In this document: positions 33,488 to 46,240 of the stretch, in pieces
How positions within the stretch are numbered: position 1 is the stretch's first letter
Layout of the letters: each line of letters opens with the position of its first letter
From: Avena insularis
Taxonomy: Eukaryota; Streptophyta; Magnoliopsida; Poales; Poaceae
Reading direction: 5' to 3'
DNA: 64,000 nucleotides
NCBI GenBank assembly: GCA_023614405.1
Contig: CM042685.1
Location: 233,285,661-233,349,660 of the forward strand
Made by a program: the position numbers and the translations under genes
The notes under the pieces: generated by a model
The model's input: the letters and a program-made list of their open reading frames with translations, nothing else
Databases searched by the model: none
Told to the model about the DNA's origin: nothing

Positions 33488-34404
33488 CTAGCAAGGGTTA
33501 AGAAGATACGTTGAGTATGAGCGTACTCAGCAATTTCACTAAAAAGGAGTGTTTGATGCACTATAGCTACAGCCATAGACCATAGGTCATAGGCAATGCA
33601 GGTTTTCATAAACATTTCTTCAAAGGTTGCTTTTATTCTGAAAAGCTATGTCCGCCAGCCTTCACAGGTTTACCAGAACTTTCATGGAGTTCCTTTCTGC
33701 TGTCATAGCTCCTTCCCAGAACAGGGAGTAACAAGTTACAGTTCTTACACTCTGAAGAGGTGCGTCACTTTACCCATGAGAGCTCAAATCCTTGATGCAC
33801 AACCGGGCGAATCTTTCATGTCCACACTTCCTATGGTGTGGGGCCCAGTAGATGATCCAAGCCAATCACTGTCCTTCTCCGTGACCCCGCATACACCACA
33901 ATTGTTATATGCCCAAACTCAAGGTAGACCTTTCCCCATATAAAACGGCTATATCTTAGTTGGTTACACACAACGACCATTAACACTAGTAATCTGTCTT
34001 TTGTGAGCCCAGATCCACGGTAGACCTTTCCGCGTATAAAACGGCTATACCCACGATCTGCAACTCACAAATGCCCAGAACAGTGTCCACTGCATGCATA
34101 AGGGAGCCGATCCAGCTGACTTATCTGTCCCATTCCAAATCTCATGGTTAACACGTAATATACGGCACAAGAATCACTGGCGACATTGGTTCTTAAGTCC
34201 TAGATGATATACTCCTGAGTAGTGGTATTCCAACTACCAGGTTTAATAGATTAGCTGATCACCCTGAATCAGTAACTAATAGTTCACATTATTATTATCA
34301 AAAATAGTGTTTTCTGACCTTTTTGAAATGCAGGTGATGACAACACTGGATTTGCAAAATACTCTACAGAAATAATCAAAGGACATGAGCAAGTGTGAGC
34401 TTGC

Positions 34405-34461
34405 CTTGATATAGCGAAGTATTGTAGTCGAATGTCTCGACTTGACCCTGGACCTCGAGTT
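34405..34461 (-). CDS. Candidate upstream mini-exon in the 6.2-kb solo LTR
   Basis: A 57-base exon candidate, phase 1 in and phase 1 out. The acceptor is TATTTTTGTAG on the minus strand. The donor is the non-canonical CAAG/GCAAGC, identical to the donor of the 87-base exon candidates at 44996-45082 and 57448-57534. The peptide is LEVQGQVETFDYNTSLYQ. It joins in frame to the exon at 33333-33487. Confidence 0.45.
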
Positions 34462-34499
34462 CTACAAAAATATCATTATTGCCCGGTAAGGACAATGTT

Positions 34500-35860
34500 T
34501 AAAGAAGAAATATGTTGTTATGCATAAGTAATGAGATGCATAATGCAAAATCCCGAGTAATTCTTCAATCATTGCTAGTCAGATATATTTATGATTTATT
34601 TAAGATTTGCTTTAGTTTAAGTTTACTTCATAAGGAAGATAAACATATAAAATATGAAGAGTAAAGTATAATTATAATATAATTCTAAGGTTTCATGATA
34701 TTATGTAATTATTACTAAGTTCATGTTTTAAGTTGCGATGGTTTTAAAGGAATGGTATAGTGTTTCTTTTGAAGTGGCAAAAAGAATAACATTTGAAGAA
34801 AATATTATTTATGTTTAGTTATTCAACTTTGAAGATAAATAAGATTAAAGCTATGGTGTTGTAATAAGGTTTAATTGATTTGAGTTATTATATATCCAGC
34901 TTAAGATATCTTAGACCAAAGTAAACTATAAAAATGTAATTGAACTTGAGATATAACATTTGTAGCATTATTAATTAGATTTTTTCATAAGCATAATTAA
35001 AGATGAAATCTTATGGTTATGGAACTTTGTTTAAAATATTTAAATTTAGCATATGTAATATTGATAGGTCTTACTATTATATTTTTCTTTTTAAAAGAAA
35101 AATAGGTGGATTTTATTATAATTTATTTAGTGACTTTCAAATTTTGTTAAATATGATTATTTATGAATTGTTAATGATTTGTAAAGAATAACTTTGTAAA
35201 TCCTTGACCTAGTTAGTTAAGGATTTTAAAAGGATATTATAAAGTTAATTGTTTGCACCTAGATTATATATTAAATTATTATTATGGTTTTAGACTAGTT
35301 AAAAGATTGTGTTTTGAATATAGTTATTACTTACTTAGGAAATAATATTAAATAATTAACAAAACAATTATCTTATTTTAATAACTTAGATAATTCAAGT
35401 TATATGATATAAGAATTTTAAAATGTTTTTATAATAATATATTTAGTACCTCTTTAGTAAATATATTTTCTTAACTTCTTAAAAATGAATTTTATTTAAT
35501 TTTAGGCATTATTATTTTTATGAAACTTCTTAATTATTTAATGTCTTTAAATATTTGTTTTATATATTATTAGTAAAATTTTAAGTTAGTATTTTTATGA
35601 GATAAGAGATTTATTTTTATTTATAAATGTGTTTTTTATTTATTTTTTTAGGAATTTTCCTAAGTTTATTAAATTTCATTTAGATATTTAAGGGTGTTAA
35701 TATTTATTTGCATTTTATTAAACTTAAATAAATATGATTATATTTTTCTTAGGTGGATATTATTTTAAAAAACACTTGGATGTATTAAATATATTTTTAG
35801 GATTTTCTACATTTTTCTAGAGCTTAAAATGTGTAGAGGTATTTTAATAATTTCCATTTT
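34500..35860. other. AT-rich block of the 6.2-kb LTR
   Basis: Very A+T-rich sequence with no credible coding, terminal repeat or promoter signal that I can see. Confidence 0.5.
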
Positions 35861-35867
35861 TGTTATT

Positions 35868-35980
35868 ATATAAATTGGGCCTAGTTCTTGGGCCCATCTA
35901 GCCTAAAATCTAGCCTAGTCCATCTGGTTGGACTAAATCATAGGGCCCAACCGACCGAGTCGGTCAAGCCTACCCATACG

Positions 35981-36031
<51 letters not shown>

Positions 36032-36332
36032 GACCCTTCTTCCCCGCGATGCATCGACTAGTCCTTTTCGATTTGAAGGGAATGGCCTTCCTCGATCACG
36101 CACAACCCCATCTAGTGCCTAGGGTTTCTGTTCCTACCACCCTGAGGTGCTTCCATGGCAATTTGGGGTGTTTCGGTGTTGATCTGAGGGCCGCCTGGAG
36201 GCTTCATCGATGGATGGTTGCTCGAGTGGCTCGGCATGGTTTAAGTGCCTCAATGCTTCTTGTGCCGCTGTTTACTACGCCCTCCACCACCGGTCTGCTT
36301 CCTCTTCTCGAGCTTAAGCGAGGACCTCCGGT
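35868..36332 (+). promoter_or_regulatory. Antisense promoter-like block with CT leader
   Basis: On the plus strand, opposite to the inferred LTR sense, TATATAAATTGGGCC is followed by repeated TGGGCC/GGGCCC words (like plant site II elements). A pure CT run (35987-36026), an ATG at 36049 and a donor-like CCGGTAAGTGG near 36330 come next. The short frame from the ATG has no recognisable domain. It may be a bidirectional LTR promoter or a captured host promoter. Confidence 0.35.
35987..36026. repeat. CT microsatellite
   Basis: About twenty near-uninterrupted CT units in the 6.2-kb LTR. Confidence 0.9.
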
Positions 36333-39209
36333 AAGTGGTTCTCTCTCTTCTATGCTCCTCTCCATGCTCTATCTATATTGCAACATCAAGTGTGCATTCT
36401 ATGATTACCCCTGTCTAGGTTTCATCTCTGAACCTAGGGTTCATCCCCTTTACAGTGATGTTTAGTTAGTTTCATCTGGTTCATTCTACCAGGGTTTTTC
36501 TTCTAGGTGTTAATCTGTTTGTGGTATTTGTTGCCCTCTAATGATCCTGGACTATTGCTTCTCCTTCTGTCAGTTAGTAATCTGTTAAGTATGTTGTTGT
36601 TATTATGTTCTTAGTCAGAGAATATTCTGTGAATGTGTACTTCATGTATATGTGGATGCTGATACAATAGTGGATGTGAGTTCACTTTGGTGAGTTGTGA
36701 CTCACTGTGATAGTAAATAAGGATGCCTTTTATTCAGGTGATGTTTGCTTGTGAAGCACTAATGTGCTTATCCTTAGGATTTACTCCTGCTACTGTGTAA
36801 ATCTTAATTTTCTATAGCTAAACCGATTCTGTGATTCCCGAGGAAGCAATATATGTAGTGATGATGTAGAAGATGATTGGTTCCTACCTTTTTCTTCTAT
36901 AGGAAAATGATTTACTTGATGTATTCTGTCAAGTGGGGTTTAGTGATAGACAGTATTATATTCACTGTCTTCTCTGAACCAATTATCTAATATGATTCCT
37001 AAATTCTTTTAGGAAGGTGATTATCTGAATTGAATAGTTATAGATGAGCTTTTTGATACAGAGGTGCTACCCTCTGGGAATGTGCCCTGTAGTCTAGCAG
37101 CTGGATTATAAAAAGGATGATGGTGATTTTCTTTGGCTTGTATATGTGCTTTTGGTCTGGTGGTTAAATGATACAATAGCTTAATATGCTCCCAACATCA
37201 GATTCATATGATGTTTGATTATAGAATGATTATTGTAGCTTTGCTACAATAAAATAAATGATTCCTAGTTTATGAACTAGGAAGATGATTTGAGATATGG
37301 TTTGGTTGCTTCTAGCCAGTGGACTGGGTGGTCTTACAACTGGATGAAAATGGTGGTCTTTTACCACATAGGATTTGGCTACTGTGGTGCCTCCCTGGAG
37401 TGTGCACAGTGGCCAAATCCCAAGCCACAATAGCTGCTGTTTTGCTTTAAGAGCTTTCTTGGCCTATGATATATGGATCAAGTGCCTAATTCAATTCTTA
37501 TGGTTGATATCTGCTGCCTTTGCTGCTGTGGTGCCTCCATACCTGGAGTGTGCACAACAGTGACTTGTAGCATGGTTGATTTCCTTAAGATTTTATCCAA
37601 GCCAATGATGCAACAGGCTGAGGCCAATTCTTTCTAAGATAAGAACAGATACTAGTTGGCTTTTTAACAGCTCTAGGATAAACTTAGTGTAGCACTTCTA
37701 CACTATACTGAGAGCTTCCTATTACCCAAAATCCATCTTGGGAAGAAAATAGGAAAACAATTGATATTAAACATTTTGGCTGTCTTAGAGAGGAATAGCA
37801 ACCTGATGTTGAGCAGTATATGCTGATTCTTGGTATGTCTTAACTTTGAGCTTGAGTAGCTCTTCCTGATGCTGTGATTTTGATCTTGTTGACCTTCTCC
37901 TCCCTGATCTGCTACTATCCTCCTTCTTGATATTCTCCTCCTCCTCCTTATCTTGTTTGATCCTGACCTACATCTGGATGGCTCATTGAAGCAACCAGAT
38001 TGCTAGGAGTACAAGATTGAAACTAGGTTGCTAGTGAGGTGGCTGGAGCTGTGTGTTATTGGAAACATCTAATAAGAACATATGATGTTCTTTGTGGTGC
38101 TCTAGAGCTAGTGGAGGACTATGGGTTGGTGGTATGTGTGGGATGGATTTGTTAGCAGCCTTGCTACGGCTGGTGCCTTTTTGCTTATCTACTTCCTGTG
38201 TTAGCTGTGGTGTTGACAACACAACAACTGCATGTGATGTGTGTGGTGCCTGTATGCTTGCTGTGATGTTATGGATCAGATCAAGTTTAAAATATCTTGA
38301 TATTTGCTGATGGTTCTACTCTTTGACTTTTACCTTTTACTAAATTGGTGAAATTTGCCCCTATTTGCCTATGTCAATGATGCTGTGCTGAGACAGATTT
38401 GAAATAAGAACAGATATTATTTCATTTGGTGAAACTTGCCCCATTTTAATATGCTCAATGATGTGACAAAACAGTGCATCACACTGTTACTACTGAGAGC
38501 ACCCTAATAAACACTAACCCCTTTCTTTTTGTATTATTTTTTTATTTGTTTGCAGGTACCAAGAAAAGTACAGGAATATCAACACTAGATAGGAATTTAG
38601 TTTTAGGTGTTTTCTTTCTATCCATTTTTGTAAATTCACTTTCTATCAAGAAATTATATAAGGCATTGTAATGCATTAGGTTATCTTATTATTATTGTAT
38701 CCATTCCTTTTCATTTCTTTGTTTTAAAAGGATAATGTAATATATATTCTCTTAATAAAGAATTCTTCTATTTGGTTAATTATTGTAATTCATTTTCCAT
38801 TTAAATATTTGTAAAGAAACAATGTAATAATATTATTATTGTAATATTCCTTCTTTTCTTTTATTTGATTAGTTGTTACTGAATAGAGAAAGGAATAAGA
38901 AGTCTCTTATGTTTATTATATAAAGAACAGTGTAATATTTATATTTATTTTGTATTATATTATTGTGAATAATTATTTGTGAGTCGAAATTCTTCCCTCA
39001 TAACTCCAGAACAATAGAGGTCATGTCAAAATTCATCTCACTCCCCTTCTGATGTCACTAAACCTAATTCATCGGGGTGAGAATTCTGATCACTCTAGTC
39101 TTTTAATTTGGCGAAAAATTTCCCCGGATTTTCAGATGCATGCATGCAGATGCACAAAATCCTAAATCTACCCTTCGTTTAGTCCTAAATGCTGGGATGT
39201 TACAATCCT

Positions 39210-39620
39210 GTAGACGGGTTGGGGCAATACTTTGGGGTATGGCGGGTTCCTGGTTGATTCATCATTCTACGCTTGCGATTCTCATTGGCTTGGTTGATCT
39301 TGCCTTCCATCTGAATGGCAGAATCCACTAAGGCTTCAATGTCAGCAAACGGGATATTGACTAACACTTTCTACATCTCATCATGCAGACCATTCAGGAA
39401 TCTCTCCTTCTTCTTGGCTTCAGTGTCGATCTCATCAGGTGCATACCTAGCCAATGGTAGAAATTTGTCACGGTACTCAACTACTATCATCCTCCCTTGC
39501 TTCAATTCTCTGAATTCATCTCTCATCCTCTTGATCAAACCCAGTGGCACATGGGTTCTGCTAAACTTGAGTTTGAATTCATCCAAAGTCATCATTTGTC
39601 ATCCATTCATGGCGCGAACG
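39210..39620 (-). pseudogene. gag: Outer gypsy element: gag middle part
   Basis: On the minus strand this completes the retrotransposon gag domain. VRAMNG and a TGA are followed by MMTLDEFKLKFSRTHVP, then FRELKQGRMIVVEYRDKFLP and KERFLNGLHDEM, a second stop, and ADIEALVDSAIQMEGKIN with the start of the basic tail. It abuts the Sirevirus 2 TSD on the right and the solo LTR TSD on the left. Two in-frame stops. Confidence 0.85.
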
Positions 39621-40578
39621 CTGTTTGAAAGGATAGAGATGTCGCCTAGAGGGGGTGAATAGGCAATTTCAAAACTATTACGGTTTTGGCTTGATAGAAT
39701 GCGAAATTAATCTAATGTTTATTTTACAAGCACAAAACCTACATACACTAGGCTCAACTAAGTGCACCAACAACAAGTTAAGCTAATCAAGATAGCACAA
39801 GATAGATATACCACAAGTGATAAGCAAGATATAAGTACTTCAAGCTCGATGGCTATCACACGGAAAGTAAGCTCAGATATAAAGATAACCGAGGCACGCG
39901 GAGATGAAGAAGTATTCCCGTGTTCCCTTACAAGTAAGGTACGTCACGTTGGAGAGGTGTGGGATTCCACAAAGGATTTCCCAATGCCACGAAGGCTCAC
40001 CTTCTTCTCCAAGTCTATCCCACGAAGGAATATGCCATTTCCTTATGGCTAGCTTTTTCTCCACTCCGGAGATGGCAAGATCCACAACCACTTCACAAGA
40101 TCCACGAAGGAGAAGCCCGAGTCTCTTCACAATCTTCCACGAAGAGGACACCGCGGTACCAACCACCAAGCCAACTAGGAGGTCACCCTCCAAGAGTAAC
40201 AAGCTCACGGTCTCTCACTCGAACAAATCGAAATGGAGAGCTCAACACTTATGCAAGAATGCAAAGAAAAAACACCAAGGGTGCTCAAATCCTTCACTCT
40301 TAAATCCCACCAAAGAAACAAGTACTAGGGAGGAATTAGGGAGGAAGAACAATGGTGGAAACCAACAAATGACTCCAAGATCTAGATCAAATGGGTTCCC
40401 CTCACTTAGAGGAGGAATTGATTGGTGGGGATTGTAGATCTAGATCTCCTCTTCCAAAGCCCTCAAAAAGATGCAAGAATCATAGGAGGGAAGGGAGAGG
40501 AAGAAAGCTCAAAGGGGTCAACAAATGGTGGTCAAAAACATGCTAAAGAACCCTAGAAGTTCGGGGAAGAATCCCCCC

Positions 40579-40585
40579 TTTTATA
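40579..40585 (-). promoter_or_regulatory. TATA box of Sirevirus 2 3' LTR
   Basis: Minus strand GGGGTATAAAAGGGG. The same box is at 52785-52791 in the 5' LTR. Confidence 0.7.
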
Positions 40586-40657
40586 CCCCTTCAAGGGGGA
40601 TCACCGTTGGAGGCAAAACACGCTGGACGGACACGTTCCAGCGGCGAAACCAGCGCC

Positions 40658-40808
40658 GCCGGATCTGCCACCAGAATTTCCGGACAAAACCGGAAGTTCC
40701 GGTAAAAACCGAAACAGCATACTGAAACGATTTTCGGCGGTTTGCCAGAAATTTCCGGCGGTCGCCGGAAATTCCGGCCACAGGCTCGGTCTCGCCGTAA
40801 TTCCCGCC
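40658..40808. repeat. CCGGAA-type palindrome cluster, 3' LTR of Sirevirus 2
   Basis: Perfect inverted repeats ACCGGAAGTTCCGGT-like (40689-40703, one mismatch at centre) and GCCGGAAATTCCGGC (40764-40778), plus CCGGCGGTCGCCGG and several half-sites, just upstream of the TATA box. Confidence 0.8.
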
Positions 40809-42141
40809 GGAACAAAATAGGGCACACGAAAATGGCGATAAAGTTTGCGTCCGGAGTCCGATTTCGATGATCTTGGGCTTGTTTTGACGAGGACAACAAG
40901 CCCTACACGATGGTGTAGAGAAACATCATAGTAAAAAAGAGGAGGATAGAACCAAATGACGGAAGGTAAGAATCCTCCCTATAAGAAGAACCGATAAAAC
41001 CTTCAAACTCGAAAACGTCATAGAAGATGCATACGAATTCCGTTTTCGATGAACTTGGGCTTGTTGAAGAGCTAGCAACAAGCTTAAAAACCTCACATGG
41101 AGAAATATCAAGAAGCAACAAAATAGAAAGATGCAAAGAATGCAAAGCATTAAGCTCCCTATGACGATGTGATCAAGTTACCCAACCGAAAGCCCCACTT
41201 AATAGTGTGGCTATGTATCCTATAACCCGGTATCCCAACAAAAACCTTGAGACCGATAAAAGGAAAACCTAGCAATCCCATAACTTTGCCTTGCGCATCC
41301 CACTTGATCTTGATGACAACACTTCAATCTCCATCCAAGCCGGAATGCATCACTTGATCATTGTTGCTTCGTTAAGACTCCTAATTTTCTCCCCCATACA
41401 CCACTATTGGATAGCTTCATTAATACATGTATTCACATGTCCATTATCACCAATATGGACGGCAAGCTTCAAGCAAATGATCTTCTCGAGATGCTTATCT
41501 TGAACTTGCCCTTCTCAACCTTGATGACTATCACCACTTGATGTCATCCTCTCATGGGCTATATAAGATCTTCACTTTTGAAGAATGCCCATGGAAAGAT
41601 ACCTATACCATATAGAAAACACAAAGGCACATATATAATGGGTTAGTTCATGATGCATAATTAACAAGGCTTACCATACCACAAGATCCATGTGGTACAT
41701 TATTTATGCTTTATGTGTTGACCAACTTGAAATCACTCTTCACTCTTTGTATAGGTCAACCATGTATATTCTCATGCTCCATCTAAATATCTTGAGGTAC
41801 ATAAAGAACTCTTAATTTGATTACATGCTCTAAACCTTAGTCAATCATATCTCAACTAATGAGGCTATCATGACACCGTCTTAGAGCCATATCTTGAATT
41901 CTTATATTGAGATCACACTCTTAAGATCTTGATCATATCATATTCTTCTATTCAACTCGATGATCTTGATGCCAATATTCAAGGTATATCTTTATCTTCA
42001 TGGCATTCATACTTGAATCCAACACATAGACTACAAGCATGACCTATGGAATATTCCTTCATTTAAAACTCAGTGAAAACATTAGTCCATAGGGATTGTC
42101 ATTAATCACCAAAACCACACATAGGGGAAATTACTCTTTCA

Positions 42142-42155
42142 ATCTCCCCCATTTT
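42142..42155 (-). other. Polypurine tract of Sirevirus 2
   Basis: Minus strand AAAATGGGGGAGAT directly before the 3' LTR start TGAAAGAG. Confidence 0.85.
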
Positions 42156-43462
42156 GGTAATTGATGAAAATCACAACAAGAGGGTTTATATAATGAATAT
42201 TAGAAACAAGTACGTAGCTTATCCAAGAATAAGTTGTGTACAAGAGGTTGCATTTGATATGGTCAAGTAACACAAAGCTACTAGCACATATCAAAACCGA
42301 TTCTACTTACACAAACTACAACTAATGCAAGAGATTTGAGTAGAACCAACATATATAGAGCAAACTCCGCCACAATATATGCATGTGTGATGAACTTGAA
42401 TTTCATTGCATACATTGTCAAGAATAAACTTTGGAAGAGTTTACACTATATATACAACCATGCAAAACATAATAAAGATGAAATGCATGAAAGGCAAACA
42501 CTTAAGAACAAACCAATCTTAAGTATAAAACCATTTCCCTTAAACCCTCTAAACTTCTCCCCCATTGACAACAAGTGCCAAAATGGATGATAAAGATAGA
42601 AGGCCAATATAGTATGAGTTCCTCCCCAAGATGTGCATTTCTAATATTTTGAGTGAAATCAAATGCACATATTCAATGACAAATATTTGGAGGAAATCAA
42701 GCTATATTGAGGATCAAAGATTTCTACAATGATAAAACAGTGAAGAAACTTCAACGGATGAAGCAAGCAATCCAATGATCCAAAAAATCAAATGGACAAA
42801 TAGTGCTCTAAATGAAATAAGGAAGCTCCCCAAGGTTTGTGCATAAATTTTAATTATTGTATTTGAATACAATATCCACAAACATGGAATCCTCACTCCC
42901 TCTATATTATTTAGAACACAAACAAGATACAAGGAGTAGATATAAATAAATACACTTGTTAAGACAATCTTAAGTCCAAAACAAATCAAATATGAGATAT
43001 GAGTGCGTGAGAATGCAATAGAAGTAAACCAAGCACTCATAAATCAAAACCTTACCAATACCATTAAAAACCAAGAGGATAAGAGATATGGTCAGCAAAG
43101 AGCGATGATGTCAAGGCGAGATATTAACACTCTCATGTATATAAGTTTATAAGTGGACAAAACATGAGAATAATCCACAAATAAACAACCATATATAAGA
43201 GGTTAATAAAATAAGAAAACATGATATCCAAGAGGAAGTCATAATATATACCAAACATGATATTTTTTGCTTAAGTGCATATAAATCCCATGGCTCTAAT
43301 TTCTCTTATGGTATATCAATGAACTTAACCAAAGAAAAATAAAAACCTCAAAAACATCACAACTAACACTAAGGGAACAAATGCTAGTTGGGATACTTTG
43401 AGAAAGGCAACAAGTAGCAAAAGGAAGGATTCAAAGCAATTTCAATAATATTGCACATGAGA
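42156..43462 (-). other. Noncoding internal region of Sirevirus 2, left part
   Basis: No gene is seen. It contains another PPT-like box (minus strand AATGGGGGAGAAG, 42553-42565) of the kind Sireviruses scatter before the 3' LTR. Otherwise A-rich sequence without supported features. Confidence 0.6.
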
Positions 43463-43729
43463 GTACCTGTCAACACCCGGATTTTTGATCCCAGATGCCT
43501 GTTATGCCATACATTGCAATCCCAGGATTACCATTTTTGCGAGACATAACAGATTTGGATACCACAGTACATCATCCATTACAAACCATACATAAGGTCT
43601 TACACAAATAAGGATCTCATGATCCAGTTCTTAATACAACTCAAGCAGCGGAAATACGTAATAATAAAGGTAACGTAGGCGAAGCTCCATCTTCGGGGTC
43701 ACAGGAAATGCTGACGATGGGAGATGATC

Positions 43730-43782
43730 CTAGTTGTCGTAACCTTCCTGGGGTCCATCCTCCTGGTACTCCTCTTCATAGT
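43730..43782 (-). CDS. Candidate acidic last exon in the solo LTR
   Basis: Behind the acceptor-like TTCCCGTGGCCAG (minus strand), a phase-1 frame of 16 codons runs to TAG at 43730-43732: YEEEYQEDGPQEGYDN. It lies 262-314 bases from the U5 end. It is in phase with the 87-base exon candidate at 44996-45082. Confidence 0.4.
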
Positions 43783-44995
43783 CTGGCCACGGGAATAGCC
43801 AGGGACAAAGCCATGAGTACTCTTTAAGTACTCGCAAACTAAATACTAACAAGTGAAGGGGGGTTTTGTAGTAGGACACTAAGCTCTAGGGTTGTTTTGC
43901 AAAAATCCAGATTTACCTCTACTAAGTTTAGAAGTAAGAAAAACTGGTTGAAATTTTATAACACCAAGTGGGAACTTGTATTTCATATCACAACTCTGTT
44001 GTGGTCAAGTCAAAATCTCAATTCATTTCATAAGTCATTTCGAAAACATCTGACGGGGGAAACAGTATGGCCACTCCAACTGTCCATAACCGCGAACGCG
44101 GCTATTCGAATAGTTTGACACTCTGCGGAGATTGTACACTTTCACCAAAACATTCGATACATCCGTCAGGAACAAATCCTGAATTCACCATACTCAGTAT
44201 GCGGATAATCAATCCTAACCTTTCCATTACATGCCCTAGTATAGGCACCTCTCCTGTGAGTTTGGCCTCCCAACCATGACCACTGTCATCTTGGGTACTG
44301 CACAGGTGGACAATCTTCACAAGGTAGCCTCAGCTCAGACCTTGGCCGTGAGGGAACCCATACTAAGGTATATAAGTTTCCAGTCAAGCCCTACCCAATT
44401 TTCGGGTATTGTGGTTGTACGGTAAAATTGGAATGGTATCGCATCCAGACAACCATCAGTTTTATAAAGGGCTAAGGCTCATGCCTCAACATTTTCATCA
44501 TCAAACTCATCTGGTGTTTGGAAACACATGTCAAAACATTTCAGTAGAATGACTCATCATTCCAAGGTTTTCATAACCATTTTCACCAAGTATTCCTATC
44601 TAAAGTTGATCAAGTTTTATGCTTAGCACTAGCATCTACAGGTGGGGTAAGTACTAATGAGGGGTGGTAAACAAGTGGAGTTTAACTAAGTTCAATCTCA
44701 TGCCTTAGGGTGACATCAAGATTATCTAGCTTAGGCCAAATTTAATGCTCTTTATGCAACCTTCAATTATCTTCCTAGAATCTGCAAGTCACTTAAGTAA
44801 ACCCTTAGTAATAGCTTTGATAAAGAAATAAAGTACAAAGCTTGCAAGTAAAACTAGGATTGGGGTTATCAAGTGGGTATGATCACATATGCTTAAGGCA
44901 TATAGTGGGTATGGTAACAAGCAAGTATTTGCTTGCATAGGTAAAGTATCTTGAAAGTGTTAGCTTTCTCAATCAACTAGTAGTATTAGGCTTGC

Positions 44996-45082
44996 CTTGT
45001 GCAGAGCAGTGGTTGAAGTTCTCCTCGGCTTCTTCTTCGTAGTATTCTCCTTCCTCCTCGTATCCTTGGTCGGTACTAGCGT
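44996..45082 (-). CDS. Candidate 87-base acidic mini-exon in the solo LTR
   Basis: Acceptor ATTTATTCATAG and donor CACAAG/GCAAGC (GC-type) on the minus strand, phase 1 at both ends. The peptide is acidic and Tyr-rich (ASTDQGYEEEGEYYEEEAEE, then NFNHCSAQ). Against the copy at 57448-57534 there are nine base differences, six at third codon positions, five of them silent. Length and splice edges are identical. Confidence 0.45.
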
Positions 45083-46230
45083 CTATGAATAAATACGAGG
45101 TATACAATCACCAAATAATACTTAACTACTTTCAATCATCACAGAAAAGGGTTCTATAGATGATCTAGCATCATCACTAACATTCAAGATTAAAGCACTT
45201 GCATTATTTATTTATTTTTAGAAAAGTAAGTTCTACTCATTGAAAAACTACTTAAGATTTAATATTCTCCAAACTAAACATGGGATCATGTTGACACATG
45301 TCATCACCACATATTTCAGTACATGGGAATGTGATTTAAAGTGGTGTCACAATTTAATAAGGTTTAACCTTTTATTTCGATTAAATAAAGTGACTAGAAA
45401 TGCCTATGTGGCATTCTTTTATTACTTGAACATTATTTCTGTATGTAAACTCATATGTTTTTATATATTCTGAAAGGTATGATCAAATGTGATTTTTGAT
45501 AGTTGGAATCAACTCAAAAGCTATTATGGTTGAAATTTAAAAAATGTTTGAATGCAAAAAAGCTTCTGACTTGTTATTTTTACCAAGGTTGATCTACATA
45601 TCCAAATGATGTGAATCCAACGGGCTTGGATTAAGCATCTCAATACCTTTTTAACAAAATTGGTTTCATTCAATTTGGTTCACTGAATAGAGCTGGGTTG
45701 ATTTTTGAAACTAGGTACAGAACTGAGTTTGAATAAAAATAGAAAAAGCTAAATTCAAACGAGTGGGTTATGCGGGAAGGGTTATTGGGCCGGCCTGGTG
45801 TCACTCCGCAGCGTGGGGCACAACTGACAGGGGGTTCCACCAGTCAGTGGATCATAACACGCGAAGCGGTATAGGGTGATCTCGGTCGCACGATCAAAAT
45901 CTAATCGAACGGCTACGGCTCATCGTCCACGTCGGGCAGCGCCGGCGAGACAGAACCCTAACGCGGCAGGTGGGGGTCGTGGGAGGCTCACCGGGGCTCA
46001 GGCGAGGGTCGGTGATGGGGGCAAACAACGAAGTCGACGACGGCGATTATCCTGGCACCGGCAGCTCCTCCTGGGGCGGCTCCAATCGATGGCTTCCTTC
46101 TTCTCCAGCAGCGGCGGGCTCCGGTGAAATTCCGGCGATGCGCTGCTCGCCTTGCTCCGGGAGTGAGGTGGGGTGGTTATGGGTGAGAGGGGAGTGAGAT
46201 GGTGTGAAGAAATCGAGCGGGGGATGCCTC

Positions 46231-46240
46231 TATTTATAGT
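46231..46240 (-). promoter_or_regulatory. TATA box of the 4-kb solo LTR
   Basis: Minus strand CTATAAATAG in CCACTATAAATAGAGGC, followed by a C-rich, ATG-free leader and a donor-like CCCCGGTGAGCC. The same arrangement is in the LTR at 55944-59928. Confidence 0.75.

Larger units (their letters stand above)
33005..39204 (-). mobile_element. Solo LTR of a long-LTR gypsy element (6200 bp)
   Basis: The ends are TGCGGTGACCC and GGGATGTTACA, with perfect TSDs ATCCT at 33000-33004 and 39205-39209. No PBS, PPT or gag/pol lies between them. Minus-strand orientation is inferred because the U5-side features match those of the LTR at 55944: a TTGTAAT-rich polyadenylation-like region, GAGTAC/TACTCA words, and an acidic exon about 300-480 bases from the end. 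It has an AT-rich central block (34500-35860) and a CT microsatellite. Six kilobases is very long for an LTR, so a further unrecognised insertion within it is possible. Confidence 0.8.
39626..42141 (-). repeat. 3' LTR of Sirevirus 2 (2516 bp)
   Basis: Matches 51844-54347 along its length with scattered substitutions and small indels (e.g. a block around 39800 absent from the other copy). It holds the TATA box, CCGGAA palindromes and the U5 G-run motif. Confidence 0.95.

Noticed and set aside
33005..39204. Plus-strand orientation for the 6.2-kb LTR
   Set aside because: The plus-strand TATA, CT leader and donor are attractive. However, the TGTAACATCCC opening and the position of the acidic exons and GAGTAC words match the minus-strand LTR whose orientation is fixed by its primer binding site.
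39873..40437. Overlapping open frames repeated at 52046-52508
   Set aside because: They occur in both LTRs of Sirevirus 2 on both strands, are incidental to LTR sequence and have no domain.
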